DNA of 64,000 bases from Lineus longissimus (Eukaryota > Nemertea > Pilidiophora > Heteronemertea > Lineidae), in contig NC_088308.1 in the NCBI RefSeq assembly GCF_910592395.1, positions 6,339,001 to 6,403,000 on the forward strand. The letters are read 5' to 3'. The translations under genes and the position numbers were made by a program. Position 1 is the stretch's first letter. Each line of letters begins with the position of its first letter. Positions 1-11,709 of this stretch are shown here, in pieces. The notes beneath the pieces are model-generated. The model was not told the origin of the DNA and searched no databases. It saw only the letters and a list, made by a program, of their open reading frames with translations.

Positions 1-595
1 GTGGCTTAGTATGGATTTTTAGTCTCTGGTTTTTCTTCTTACTGCTTTCCTAGTTCGCTGTCAGGTGAACAAAATTCCCTATAAAAAAAGAATGAAATTC
101 GCTCTTAAAGAACTAATTTAGTGATCACTCTTTGAGACAACAGAAGTCAGAGCGAAAGTTGGATTAGATAATCTTCCCCGTTGGTGACTATGAAATAATT
201 GTGATGGTTAACGTAAAACACTTGCAGGTGTGCTGAAACTAATGAATGCACTCTAAAAGATAATAGCAGAATGTAAACAATATTTTTAACATAAGTATCA
301 CTAAATTAGCTATTTAATTCACTCTTTGTTTTGACTAATAAGCTTTGGCACAACAACAACAGACTTTCGTACTTCGTCTTTCGCAAGAGTTGCGACAGTA
401 CACCTGCCCAATATATCTTTATAGAGGGCTAGATAATGGAAGTCAACGAGCATGAATTTCTAACTATCTGCGCTAATTCAAAAGTGACAAAATGTCTTTC
501 GCCACGTAATGAACGTGCATGCACCTCTGCAAAACTTCAACGAAATGTCCCAAATAAATCTTCTACCTAATTAATGTACATGATTTTCACATGTA
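1..595. other. non-coding flank, no gene recognised
   Basis: AT-rich sequence with no long ORF and no recognisable domain. It could be upstream intron of the lectin/VWA gene, because the lectin exon that follows has no signal-peptide exon in view. Confidence 0.5.
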
Positions 596-718
596 TTTCT
601 TCCACAGTCACGCAACAACGAGGTCAACCAGCGTTATTGGCTACAAATTGCGAAAGGGCGGCTGGGTGTACATTCGTTGGAGCGGTAAAATACAGATTGT
701 ATCCTCCAATTTCGAATT
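596..718 (+). pseudogene. truncated, frameshifted duplicate of the SUEL lectin exon start
   Basis: About 110 bp here match the first third of the lectin exon that begins at 749, including an acceptor-like CAG. One frame reads GGWVYIRWSGKIQIVSSNF, against GRWMYMRCMGKILIVSSNF in the real exon. That frame differs from the one that would splice in phase, and it hits a stop a few codons later, so this looks like a dead partial exon duplication. The conserved Cys at the start of the domain is missing. Confidence 0.6.
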
Positions 719-748
719 CCCTATTTTTATGTAGTGTTTCGTTTTCAG

Positions 749-2616
749 CTTCACAACGAAATAAGTTGGCAGTTGGCTGCGACGGCCGTTGGATGTACAT
801 GCGTTGCATGGGTAAAATACTGATTGTGTCCTCGAACTTTGGGCGGACCAACGCAAGATACTGCCGTTGGGGCAACTACAGAAACACCAAATGCACGGAT
901 GGCGGGAGATCTATAGGCCCACTTCGCACATACTGCAATGGGAAACCATTCTGCCGGATACCTGTCAACTCCAAGCGGTTCGGAGACCCCTGCCCAGGTA
1001 CCAGCAAGTACCTTTTTGTGACTTACAAATGTATTCCATTACCGACACCACCTACCATCGGGCCGCCGCCGAAAAAGATACGTAAGTTGCTTACATGTAT
1101 TCTTCATCATTATGATATGTTAAAGGGAAAGGGAGGGGTTCGAAAATGTTCTATCGAACACTTACCGGGTCTATATGATAGTCTTGTTGAATAAGCGTTT
1201 TACAATTTTCCCTTAGAAAAGGATAATGTTCACCATCGCAAGGGGTCTCAAAATTGGCCATACATGTACTTCTTTCATTACACATCGGCTAAATGTACTG
1301 TATACTTAGAGAAAAATACTTTAATTTTGATATATTTCTGGGCCATTTAATTTTTAAAACATGTATTTGTATGCAGCCTGCAATCCAGTGGCCAAAGCTG
1401 ACATCTACTTCATGGTCGATTCGTCCGGAAGTGTAAGGAGGCAAAACTTCGTCCATTTGCTCAGATTCATCAACACCCTTATAAACAGCCTGTCCATAGG
1501 CCGGAACGCGATCAGGGTTGGTGTGTACAGGTTCGATCACCGGACGACCATGATGTTTAATTTGCTTCGGCACACTTCAAAAGCTGCCTTGAGGAAAGCG
1601 GTCAGAAATATTCCTTTTACGGGTGGAGGCACGGGGACCAGCACGGTTCTGCAACAGATGAGGACAGTGTGAGTACATGTACACACACACACACAAACTC
1701 ACGCCAACGCACGCATTCCTGACCTCAAGTTCCCGGACAGGCACATAAATTCAACCTAAAAGTTGTTCGAGAATATCGAAAGATAATCTTACCCACTTCT
1801 TTTTTACGCGGCTTTACACAAGTCGATATTCAGAGCGAATTAAATTTGTACCTTTCATTGAAATCACTCTGATCATGCGAAATATGCACTTTTACTGCAC
1901 AATGCGACGCAGCTTGAACAATAATTTAAACGCCCAGCAAACGAGCGATTTTTTGTCGCATGAAATCATGATTGCAGGTCAGTCAAAAATCACTCGTTTG
2001 CGGGGCGATTACGCGCGAGCTGCGTCGAATAGAAGATTTGTGCTTTGCAAAATACACATACAATGAAATAGCTCTTGTCTGAGCTTCGTCGGCCTACGAT
2101 GGATCTAACGAGGATTCTTAGAGTGCTTGACCATTTATGGTGATTGGTGCGTGGTGCATTTGATATAGACCTAACTAGTCAGCTTAGTTGCCCCAAGAGG
2201 TGCGATGCATTAACATTTATCCATTCCGTATTGCAGTGGATTTGCCACAAGAAATGGTCATCGGCCAGGAGTTCCGAAAATCGGGATCCTTATCACAGAT
2301 GGTATCCCGAGAAGCGTTCCAAGAACGACAGCTCAGGCGACATTATGCAAACGTAACGGAATAGAACTGTTCACAGTTGCCGCTCAAACCCCGACTTATG
2401 CCAAGGCATCAATCAGAGCCATTGCCTCGAACCCTAAGAACTTGCATTCATTTGTCTTGAACAAATTCAGCCAAATGTCCAGCAAGGCCCCTCCCATTGC
2501 TAAGAAGATATGCGGCAGCGTCAACAAGAAAGCACCTACCACAACTACTACGACTACGACTACGACTACTACGACTTCTACCACTACTACTACTACCACT
2601 GCTGCCCCTACGACCA
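749..2616 (+). CDS. SUEL-type lectin plus von Willebrand factor A domain protein (partial, 3 exons)
   Basis: Three exons with matching phases: 749-1081, 1377-1668 and 2237-2616. Exon 1 encodes a D-galactoside/L-rhamnose-binding (SUEL) lectin domain, seen in SSNFGRTN, the spaced Cys residues and the FGDPCPGTSKYL block. Exons 2 and 3 encode a VWA domain. The MIDAS signature DSSGS is visible, followed by a mid-domain TGGGTGTS block and ILITDG, with the acidic residue expected late in the MIDAS. After VWA comes a Thr-rich linker encoded by ACT/ACG triplets, typical of an O-glycosylated stalk. A secreted or cell-surface carbohydrate-binding protein is inferred. The signal peptide must lie upstream and is not identified. 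Exon 3 ends at a GTAAGT donor at 2617; read through unspliced, it meets a stop at 2655-2657. No downstream exon was found. Confidence 0.8.
2535..2602 (+). repeat. ACT/ACG trinucleotide repeat encoding poly-Thr
   Basis: About 20 imperfect ACN triplets, read in frame as a Thr run with rare Ser. It is in frame with the VWA domain, so length changes alter only the linker. Confidence 0.8.
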
Positions 2617-4062
2617 GTAAGTATAGTGGTGAGGTTTTGCAAAACTACGATTCATGATACGTTCATGACCTTTTCGAATCTCAAAGATTAGAAAAGCACC
2701 ACCTTGTCGCAAAAATACGCTTTCTTTGCTGACACTTCTGCAGTGAAAACTGACACTTGGGTAAAAACGTACAAAATTCAGCAAAACCTCACTAGAATGG
2801 ACGTAGGAGCCTAAACCTGGCTAACAATCAAACAAAATTTACAATCACGGAAACTTCATCCATTAACTCCAAAACATGTCTCTCACAGCTTCTATCATCG
2901 ACCTTTCATGAACCCTTTATTCATTAACTTCATGTACATGTACATATTGTATTCATCCACCATCACTCTCCCTCCCAGCCCTGTCCGTGTCACAGTATAC
3001 AATTACATGGTGTTTTAGCCTGTTTCTCTTCAGCCTAGTCATGGGCTTCGGCCGAGCCACTGGACAACGCGCGCGTATGGGTTGAGACCGCTGGAAGTTC
3101 AGTATGCCACGCCTCACGACTTCTCTGCAACGAGGAAGAATCTGCATGCAGTCCAATAGCTTTTCCTCACGTTAAAATCCATCTTATACATAATTGTGAA
3201 TTCGTCTATCTGCTCATTCATTCTCCCTCTTCCCAATTGTATGGTTCGGCCACGTCACTAGCGCTATTGGGGAAACGCTTAATAGAATAGAAGGCAACCG
3301 CTGCGTGGGATATAGAATTGGGCACAGTGAGAGCCGCAATCGTTGATGGTCGATCGGAGGGACGCACGCCGCTGGTGAATCCTTCTTTTAGTTTATCAAT
3401 CCCTCCCCTCCCCCTCCAACCAATTTGGTGGTGGTTCGGCCACGTCACTAGTAACGTAAGGAACGCTAGCAAATGATATCGTCCCTCCTGCACGGTATTG
3501 GAAAGGTAATACGCTATATCGTCCCTCCTGCACGGCGTAGTAAACTGGTAAAGGGCAGTCGAACCTAAGTGTCAACTGGGATGGACAGGACCGAATAAAC
3601 TCTCTGCCCAGCTGAAGACAGACCAGCGTGTTCAAAGTCGTCGTCAGCAGGCCAGATTCGCCCAAATAAAATTGCAGCATAAGGGCTTCGGGATGCCGAC
3701 GATGGGGATGCGGATGATATTGCTACATTGACCTCCTTGCATCCCATGTTGCCGGAGGTGAGTGAATCCGGATGGAAAGACCAAGTCAATGAGGAAAAAG
3801 AGTAAGTGTTAAGGTAATACACAGTACTCGCCTGGAAATTGGCAGTAGTCCTATACTGTTTGACGGCCGATATATAATGTAGTTGTACAACATGCAGTGT
3901 ATCTTTAATTCTGCTCTTACTGCATGGTTGTCGAAATTGATATTCGATGATTTTATTCTACTAAAATGGAGAACCAACTACATGTACATGTACAAAAATC
4001 ATTTCTTTCCACCTTTCTTACAATCTACCATCACGCGTATCTTTAAAACATGTCCGAGATGT
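2617..4062. other. intron or intergenic sequence with degenerate repeats
   Basis: No exon recognised. A 19-bp word starting GGTTCGGCCACGTCACTAG occurs at 3243-3261 and 3433-3451. In one frame it reads WFGHVTS, reminiscent of the tail of LINE endonuclease/reverse-transcriptase ORFs, but the frame breaks quickly. A 40-bp tandem duplication begins at 3476 and repeats from 3516. Confidence 0.4.
3476..3535 (+). repeat. 40-bp tandem duplication (1.5 copies)
   Basis: The 20-bp word ATATCGTCCCTCCTGCACGG at 3476-3495 recurs exactly at 3516-3535. Confidence 0.7.
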
Positions 4063-4116
4063 TGGCCAACTTTGACCGACGTTCCTTGATTACTGCAAAA
4101 AATGGCAAACCAAAAA

Positions 4117-5166
4117 TCACTTCTTTTCAGCTTTCCCGGTAATGTTGGATGCTGGCACAGATTTGGGTGACGAGCCGCACGTTATTATCTCCTGCATCTC
4201 CTTCCGGAATTTCCGACATGCCAAACAATAGAGATAAGAGTTCAGAGTGTAGTTCATATTTTGTATTATCACGGCCAAATGGGAACTGAACTGTTGTAAG
4301 CGGATGACATCAGCTGTCCGTGGACCGCGCCAGTTTCCCCAAAAGACTATGTGGACTCGGGTTGGAACGTTAAAAACAATGAATGCTGTTGTTACAATTA
4401 GGATAGACCTCGTAATTGATTTCTCAGTCGTAGCTCTGCTTTTTTGGGAACCATTCGAAAAACTTGAGCCACTTGTGCGAACTGCAATAGATATACCAAT
4501 ATTGAAAATAAGGAGTAATATCGTTGGTAAATAGAATAAAATAATGTCGTTGACTATATTATATATACTAACGATGTCTTCTGAAAAGTTGTAAGGACAA
4601 TACCTGGCTGAGTATTTCTTTTGTTCTGTGCGAAATAGGGAAAAACCTCCCCTGAAAACACCAACAGAAACTACGATTAAAGCCGAAAGTTTCGCTCTTT
4701 TCATGGTGCATATCGCTGCTGCTTTTAGTGGCCACGTCAGGGCAACAAACCGATCGAAAGACATGAATACCAAGATCCATTTTGAGAGTGGATTCGAAGT
4801 GTCGGTAAAAAAAAGATGAAACAAACAAAATGGCGTCCTTACTCGTCCTGTCGTGAATTGCTGCGGCGCTACAACAAGTAGGTATCGCAGAAACATGATC
4901 CCGAATATGTAGAGACTGTCAAAGATGGCTGTGCACCTCATGTAGAAACAACTCGTGTTGTTGGTGTACTTTTTCTGATTCATGAGAATATAACTGAGAA
5001 TATTTCCAACCATGCCAATGACTGCTAGTACTAGTGGCAGGATTAAAGTAAGTATGAAGATGGCTATGTCAAGCGCTGCATTAGCTGTTACAGATTGCGC
5101 ATCGCGACCGTCACCAGTGGGGAAAGGTTCCACATTATTTCGGCGGGTGCCCTCCGCCATTGACAT
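4117..5166 (-). CDS. rhodopsin-family (class A) GPCR, copy A
   Basis: Intact single-exon ORF of 349 residues. Seven hydrophobic segments are evident: TM1 about 34-62 with GN at 54-55, TM2 about 72-95, TM3 about 113-137 starting with Cys114, TM4 about 158-176, TM5 about 204-229, TM6 about 251-275 and TM7 about 290-313. The DRY motif is DRF (138-140) followed by VALTWP. The NPxxY region reads NSYLY (309-313). Cys190 in the second extracellular loop can pair with Cys114, and NFS at 193-195 is an N-glycosylation sequon. The tail is basic with a Cys at 330. The overall look is that of a peptide or orphan receptor of the expanded FMRFamide-receptor-like type; the ligand cannot be inferred. The first Met is used because no upstream in-frame start is evident. 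Its paralog at 8501-9550 differs at 12 residues. Confidence 0.85.
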   Translation of the reverse strand: MSMAEGTRRNNVEPFPTGDGRDAQSVTANAALDIAIFILTLILPLVLAVIGMVGNILSYILMNQKKYTNNTSCFYMRCTAIFDSLYIFGIMFLRYLLVVAPQQFTTGRVRTPFCLFHLFFTDTSNPLSKWILVFMSFDRFVALTWPLKAAAICTMKRAKLSALIVVSVGVFRGGFSLFRTEQKKYSARYCPYNFSEDIVSIYNIVNDIILFYLPTILLLIFNIGISIAVRTSGSSFSNGSQKSRATTEKSITRSILIVTTAFIVFNVPTRVHIVFWGNWRGPRTADVIRLQQFSSHLAVIIQNMNYTLNSYLYCLACRKFRKEMQEIITCGSSPKSVPASNITGKAEKK

Positions 5167-7680
5167 GATATGCGAGGTTGACGGTCAGTTCAGGCGAAAG
5201 TGCTCGGGTACCAAATTTATTCTCGATTTTGACTCCGACCAAACTGAAGGAACTATGGTATTGAAATTCAGCTAGGAGCTCGAGTGCATTCGATCGATAG
5301 ATTAAAAATCTCGATTTCATCTGCCTTAGTATCTTCTACAATTCTCTCGGTGGACGTATCGGTTCACCGTCAAAAAGTACTATTGCTTACCGAGAAAGCA
5401 GACGACGACACCGCAGTAACATAAAAAATACTACTTGTATATGTACATTTATTTCATATTGAGTGAGGAAATGCCACGAAGAGCGTATTTTGATGCCGGT
5501 ATTAGATCCTCTTCCCATTGTGTATATTTTGCATGGAGGCAACCTTACAGCAGAGCAGTGATCGCGCGATGTAAACCACCCACGCTGCGATTTACCGCAC
5601 AGTCCGAGATGATTGTTTTTGTGGAAGCAACTCGGCGTCCGGAGAAAATCGCCGTGTTAAACTAATTTCTTTCAAATGATTCGTTCGACTCTAAACGTCT
5701 TCATTGTAACTTCGATAAAAATAAGATATAAACTTGATAACACGCAGTTATACTCTTTTTTCTTTTTTTTCCTCGGTCATGCGGTTCGCAATCCACGTGT
5801 GTACAGTGCACACGGTGTTTTCGCAAATTTCCCGAAGCGCAAACGCGAACGCCTGTTCCATTGTTCGACATCGTTATCAGTAAGGACCATTGTCGGCTGC
5901 CCAGTCACCTCCTATTCTACATAAGTAGTTTTCATCAACGAATTGCACAAATAAAGTAAAAATTCAAAATCTGACTGAATTATCACGCTTTTCCGATGTT
6001 GACTCCGATATGACCCAAGCTACATACCTATCCATGCGTCGATCCTTTCCATACGGAACGATGCACTAGTAAGGCGCTTCCTGGAACCACGGTTCTACCC
6101 TGTGACGTCTTGGTGTAGATATCGATTCTTCCTACGCTTGATTACCCCGCTACTGCGACGATGATGGAAATGACGTTGGGTTGTAATAGCGGGGTGACGT
6201 GAACTCAGTCAGATCTCGGCCTGCACTCACCTGGCAGGAAAGGTCTTTTGCGACAGGACTTGTTCGTACTAAAAATAACGAGTAACTTTTTTTTTCTATC
6301 TAAGAGCTGAAACAAAATTGGAAAAGCATCAAACACGTTCTGATAAACCAGAAGAAGAACAAGCATACTGCAGTAAAAAGCCGCTCAAGCCGTTATTAAG
6401 TCGAACAATGCAATAGGCGTTAACGTTGGCGTTTCGGTTGATTGCGAAAACTCCTTCCTATATCACGCGCCTCCTTTGCAGCGGTCTCCAGCGCAGTCGC
6501 TTAATTACGTTGTTATGGCACTGCCAACACAGGCCACCATTTTGATCCGCCATGAGACGATTCTTGAAGTGGACACAGGTGCGTGAAGATACCGGAATCA
6601 CAGCGATCGATCCGCCAAGAATTAACTGATACACATAATACATGGCTTCATGCGTATTTTTAAATTTTTTTTTGGTGACTGATCGGTCGCTATTGATCCG
6701 GGACCTCGTGGATGTAATGGAACTCTTTGTTGGCCGTGAGAACATTCTTCCATCTGCTAGGGAACGAATGCCCCGGGGATTGCATTCGCTGATCTGCATG
6801 TATTCCGATGTGCTGCTCAGTTGTACCCGGTGCCGCACTTCAAACGCAATATCTTTCGTGCAATATTTGCAGCAACTTTCTGAAATTGGTCTTTGCATTC
6901 AAGCAAAAACCCGTCAGTAATGTAACAAGAAATGTAGATTGGTGATATTGTTTTAAACGTGACTTGCCACAGTCGTTTGAAGAATATGTATGAGGAACAA
7001 CCAGCAGGAAACTGCAACTATAGTATGAATAGGAAGGTGACGCGACTACTAGACCTTCGATAAATCCATCAGATTTAGAGTCCTTTTGTCACAATATACA
7101 TATGGGCGTTGCTGTTCAAAGGTTTAATTATATCTACTACCCACCTCGCCCTGATGTTCTATTTTGGGGAAACCTTTCTTTGGCGCGGTGTTCTCTTTGC
7201 GAAGATCATCCATAATAGAACACTGATTTTAATGCGTCTCGCTATTTTAATCGGCAAAATTATTTGATGTACATACAATATGTTATATGTACAGGTCAAG
7301 GCTGCATCACGGACTTCTCTAATGTGCATCACGGACTCTTCTATACACACGTGCCCGATATGTGTATCATCAGCTATTGAGCTCTTAGTCCTATTTCCAC
7401 GTGCCTGTGGTGCAAGCCCGCGGGAGTGCCAGGTTTCCACTGAGTGTGATAGCAAGTAGGCACACACGGCTTCTTTATAACAGAGGTTGAGCATCCAACA
7501 ACTCTCAGTCAATGAATGATTTAGTACAGTCGTCAGATGACAGCCTTGAATTCCAGATCGTACAATCGCAAGGTTGTATCAATAACCTAAATCTCAGGAT
7601 GACGACCTGGATAACGGCTTCGCATAATCCGTCTTTATGCACGTAGGTCCAATTTGGAATTTAACACTGATGGAAAGATG
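5167..7680. other. GPCR copy A upstream flank, no confirmed gene
   Basis: About 2.5 kb upstream of GPCR copy A, largely shared with copy B. Short ORFs are not conserved in frame between copies. A 146-codon minus-strand ORF (6458-6898) falls mainly in the segment absent from copy B, and no domain is recognised in it. Confidence 0.5.
6505..6865. other. about 355-bp segment present only in duplication copy A
   Basis: Copy A and copy B agree up to the word TCGCTTAAT/CTACG and again from ATATTTGCAGCAACTTTCTG. The stretch between is missing from copy B near 10890. No terminal repeats or target duplication are obvious, so a deletion in copy B fits as well as an insertion in copy A. Confidence 0.65.
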
Positions 7681-7689
7681 CAGGTAAAA

Positions 7690-7863
7690 TATCAATATGA
7701 AAAGCGTTTGTCAATCAAATTGCGCGCAGCACATCTCCCTAAACTTTGCCAAAGCAAAAGTGGCCCGTTTTTAAATCTCTCGCCAAAATAATACACGTGT
7801 TTCAAGGTGGCGGCTGCCGGGTCGTTCTTATTTTCACTACACCCGCTTTTTGGATCGCGCAAA
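7690..7863 (+). promoter_or_regulatory. duplicated, probably degenerate E4F1 promoter (copy A)
   Basis: CpG-containing stretch homologous to 11531-11709. The E2F-like site in copy B is changed here by one base (TCTCGCCAAAA at 7778-7788), and CACGTG appears where copy B has another word. Inferred to be a relic or alternative promoter created by the tandem duplication. Confidence 0.4.
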
Positions 7864-7903
7864 ATGGCCGCAAACGAAACTGACATTGAGTCGAGACCCA
7901 CAG
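7864..7903 (+). pseudogene. orphan duplicate of the candidate E4F1 first coding exon
   Basis: An ATG followed by 13 codons ([13 protein letters not shown]) and one extra base, then a CAG|GTGATA donor. It is identical at protein level to the copy B exon at 11710-11749. Because the rest of E4F1 exists once, this copy is orphaned unless used as an alternative first exon, which would give an intron spanning GPCR copy B. Confidence 0.5.
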
Positions 7904-8500
7904 GTGATAATTTCCTTCTGTTTCTGAAATTCAGACAAAACTTCTGAGCAATTTCGCATTCCTCTGTCGTTTTCGCTACCTCTGAAGGCATTATGCGACC
8001 CGAATAAAGGTCAAAAGTAAAGCACTCAACGCTCAATGCAGACCAACTCCAATTTGCAAGATCGAAACGAACGTAACAACAAAAACGTCGTGCAAACAAA
8101 CCGCGGGTGTACAGACCACCGAACAAGGCGGCGAAGGCCAGATCCTCGATCGGCCGATGGTGGCCCAATCAAGCTATCGCCCGCCAATCAGCCAGCGTCA
8201 GTCTCGTCGACTGTGCATCGTGGCTGTGGCGCAACTTGATCAACTTGTAACTACCCCTTGTGCTAATTCACAGGTAGTTGAGGCAAATAACCTGAGCGCT
8301 GAGCAAAGATGTTAATGTTCGCTTCTCCGGCCCTGCACACAAACCCCTGAGATACTCTCCCTTATTTGGTGAAGTGCCAGCGCAGAAGATAGTTCAGCCA
8401 TTCAGAGCATCGCTTACATTTGAGTCTAGGAATTTTCAAAGAAGTAGTGGCAACTTTGACCGATGTTCCTTGATTACTGCAAAAAATGGCAAACCAAAAA

Positions 8501-9550
8501 TCACTTCTTTTCAGCTTTCCCGGTAATGTTGGATGCTGGCACAGATTTGGGTGACGAGCCGCACGTTATTATCTCCTGCATCTCCTTCCGGAATTTCCGA
8601 CATGCCAAACAATAGAGATAAGAGTTCAGAGTGTAGTTCATATTTTGTATTATCACGGCCAAATGGGAACTGAACTGTTGTAAGCGGATGATATCAGCTG
8701 TCCGTTGACCGCGCCAGTTTCCCCAAAAGACTATGTGGACTCGGGTTGGAACGTTAAAAACAATGAATGCTGTTGTTACAATTAGGATAGACCTCGTAAT
8801 TGATTTCTCAGTCGTAGCTCTGCTTTTTTGCGAACCATTCGAAAAACCTGAGCCACTTGTGCGAACTGCAATAGATATACCAATATTGAAAATAAGGAGT
8901 AATATCGTTGGTAAATAGAATAAAATAATGTCGTTGACTATATTATATATATTAACGATGTCTTCTGAAAAGTTGTAAGGACAATACCTGGCTGAGTATT
9001 TCTTTTGTTCTGTGCGAAAAAGGGAAAAACCTCCCCTGAAAACACCAACAGAAACTACGATTAAAGCCGAAAGTTTCGCTCGTTTCATGGTGCATATCAC
9101 TGTTGCTTTTAGTGGCCACGTCAGGGCAACAAACCGATCGAAAGACATGAATATCAAGATCCATTTTGAGAGTGGATTCGAAGTGTCGATGAAAAAAAGA
9201 TAAAACAAACAAAATGGCGTCCTTACTCGTCCTGTCGTGAATTGCTGCGGCGCTACAACAAGTAGGTATCGCAGAAACATGAGCCCGAATATGTAGAGAC
9301 TGTCAAAGATGGCTGTGCACCTCATGTAGAAACAACTCGTGTTGTTGTTGTACTTTTTCTGATTCATGAGAATATAACTGAGAATATTTCCAACCATGCC
9401 AATGACTGCTAGTACTGGTGGCAGGATTAAAGTAAGTATGAAGATGGCTATGTCAAGCGCTGCATTAGCTGTTACAGATTGCGCATCGCGACCGTCACCA
9501 GTGGGGAAAGGTTCCACATTATTTCGGCGGGTGCCCTCCGCCATTGACAT
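8501..9550 (-). CDS. rhodopsin-family (class A) GPCR, copy B
   Basis: Intact single-exon ORF of 349 residues, paralogous to 4117-5166 with the same seven-TM layout, DRF motif, NSYLY end of TM7 and Cys pair. Residue differences from copy A are L45P, T68N, I90L, H117Y, T121I, V133I, A150T, A151V, S200N, S235G, P282Q and V287I. By eye there are 12 replacement and 4 silent changes in 1050 bases. L45P adds a second proline to TM1. Ligand and tissue are unknown. Both paralogs read away from E4F1. Confidence 0.85.
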   Translation of the reverse strand: MSMAEGTRRNNVEPFPTGDGRDAQSVTANAALDIAIFILTLILPPVLAVIGMVGNILSYILMNQKKYNNNTSCFYMRCTAIFDSLYIFGLMFLRYLLVVAPQQFTTGRVRTPFCLFYLFFIDTSNPLSKWILIFMSFDRFVALTWPLKATVICTMKRAKLSALIVVSVGVFRGGFSLFRTEQKKYSARYCPYNFSEDIVNIYNIVNDIILFYLPTILLLIFNIGISIAVRTSGSGFSNGSQKSRATTEKSITRSILIVTTAFIVFNVPTRVHIVFWGNWRGQRTADIIRLQQFSSHLAVIIQNMNYTLNSYLYCLACRKFRKEMQEIITCGSSPKSVPASNITGKAEKK

Positions 9551-11530
9551 GATATGCGAGGTTGACGGTCAGTTCAGGCGAAAGTGCTCGGGTACCAAAT
9601 TTATTCTCGATTTTGACTCCGACCAAACTGAAGGAACTATGGTATTGAAATCCAGCTGGGAGCTCGAGTGCATTCGATCGATAGATTAAAAATCTCGATT
9701 TCATCTGCCTTAGTATCTTCTACAATTCTCTCGGTGGACGTATCGGTTCACCGTCAAAAAGTACTATTGCTTACCGAGAAAGCAGACGACCACACCGCAG
9801 TAACATACAAAATACTACTTGTATATGTACATGTATTTCATATTGAGGGAGGAAATGCCACGAAGAGCGTATTTTGATGCCGGTATTAGATCCTCTTCCC
9901 ATTGTGTTATCATTTTGCATGGAGGCAACCTTACAGCAGAGCAGTGATCGCGCGATGTAAACCACCCACGCTGCGATTTACCGCACAGTCCGAGATGATT
10001 GTTTTTGTGGAAGCAACTCGGCCTCCGTAGAAAATCGCCGTGTTAAACTAATTTCTTTCAAATGATTCGTTCGACTCTCAACTTCTTCATTGTAACTTCG
10101 ATAAAAATAAGATATAAACTTGATAACACGCAAGGTTATACTCTTTTTTCTGCATTTTTCCTCGGTCCTGCGGTTCGCAATCCACGTGTGTACAGTGCAC
10201 ACGGTGTTTTCGCAAATTTCCCGAAGCGCAAACGCGAACGCCTGTTCCATTGTTCGACATCGTTATCAGTAAGGACCATTGTCGGCTGCCCAGTCACCTC
10301 CTATTCTACATAAGTACTTTTCATCAACGAAATGCACAAATAAAGTAAAAATTCAAAATCTGACTGAATTATCACGCTTTTCCGATGTTGACTCCGATTT
10401 TGACTCAAGTTACCTACCTATCCATGCGCCAATCCTTTCCATGCGGAACGATGCACTAGTAAGGCGCTTCCTGGAGCCATGGATCTAACCTGTGACGTCT
10501 TGGTGTAGATATCGATTTTTCCTAGGCTTGATTACCCCGCTACTGCGACGATGAAGGAAATGACGTTGGGTCGTAATAGCGGGGTGACGTAAACTCAGTC
10601 AGATCTCGGCGTGCACTCACCTGGCAGGAAAGGTCTTTCGCCACAGGACTTAAAAATAACGAGTAACGCGTTTTTTTCTGCTATCTAAGAGCTGAAACAA
10701 AATTGGAAAAGCATCAAACACGTTACTGATAAACCAGAAGAAGAACAAGCATACTGCAGTAAAAAGCCACTGAGTCCTTTATTCAGTCGAACAATGCAAT
10801 AGGCGTTAACGTTTGCGTTTCGGTTGATTTGCGAAAACTCCTTCCTATATCCCTCCTCCTTTGCAGCGGTCTCCAGCGTAGTCGCTTAACTACGTATATT
10901 TGCAGCAACTTTCTGAAATTGGTCTTTACATTCAAGCAAAAACCCGTCAGTAATGTAACAAGAAATGTAGATTGGTGATATTGTTTTAAACGTGACTTGC
11001 CACCGTCGTTTGAAGAATATGTATGAGGAACGACCAGCAGGAAACTGCAAATATAGTATGAATAGGAAGGTGACGCGACTAGACCTTCGATAAATCCATC
11101 AGATTCAGAGTCCTTTTGTCACAATATACATATGGGCGTTGCTGTTCAAAGGTTTAATTATATCTACTACCCACCTCGCCCTGATGTTCTATTTTGGGGA
11201 AATCTTTCTTTGGCGCGGTGTTCTCTTTGCGAAGATCATCCATAATAGAACACTGATTTAAATGCCACTCGCTATTTTAATCGGCAATATTATTTGATGT
11301 ACATACAATATGTTATATGTACAGGTAAAGGCTGCATCACGGACTTCTCTAATGTGCATCACGGACTCTTCTATACACACGTGCCCGATGTATATCATCG
11401 AGAATTAATAAAGACTGGTATTTATTAACTATTGATATCAAATTTTCATCCTCTAGTTTCACCGTAATACTTAGACCAGTTCTCAATATTAGGTTCAAGG
11501 TAAATATTGTTTGATGCTAAAGATGCAGGT
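9551..11530. other. GPCR copy B upstream flank, no confirmed gene
   Basis: Homologous to the copy A flank. At about 11395-11520 it carries a block with no counterpart in copy A. That block begins with AATTAATAAAGACTGG, similar to hairpin-type repeats at 47670 and 63850. No gene recognised. Confidence 0.5.
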
Positions 11531-11709
11531 AAAATATCAATATGAAAAGCGTTTGTCAATCAAATTGCGCGCAGCACATCACCCCAAACTTTGCCAAAGC
11601 AAAAGTGGCCCGTTTTCAAATCTCCCGCCAAAATAATACATGCGTTTCGAGGTGGCGGCTGCCGGGTCGTTCTTATTTTCACTACACCCGCTTTTTTGGA
11701 TGTCGCAAA
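11531..11709 (+). promoter_or_regulatory. candidate E4F1 promoter with an E2F-like site
   Basis: CpG-bearing region just upstream of a candidate first exon. It contains TCCCGCCAAAA at 11623-11633, which matches the E2F consensus in reverse, and a GGTGGCGGCTGCCGG stretch. No TATA box is obvious. The promoter role is inferred from position and composition. Confidence 0.45.

Larger units (their letters stand above)
4063..8450. repeat. segmental tandem duplication, copy A
   Basis: About 4.4 kb repeated head-to-tail immediately downstream. It starts at the words around CAACTTTGACCG just before the GPCR stop codon and ends at the word GAAGTAGTGGCA. It contains a GPCR gene (-) and, near its right end, a CpG-rich stretch with a short exon-like ORF. 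Relative to copy B it has about 355 bp more around 6505-6865 and a different block at about 7374-7678. Confidence 0.9.

Noticed and set aside
2396-2599. Poly-Val minus-strand ORF
   Set aside because: Antisense of the poly-Thr triplet repeat of the VWA gene.
2953-3600. Coding LINE tail around WFGHVTS words
   Set aside because: Similarity is only a few residues and the frame breaks at once; kept as a repeat comment, not a gene.
6458-6898. 146-codon minus-strand ORF in copy A
   Set aside because: Mostly in the segment missing from copy B; no domain, splice or start evidence.
7692-8168. 158-codon minus-strand ORF opposite the orphan E4F1 exon
   Set aside because: The frame is broken in duplication copy B and has no recognisable domain; treated as a chance ORF.
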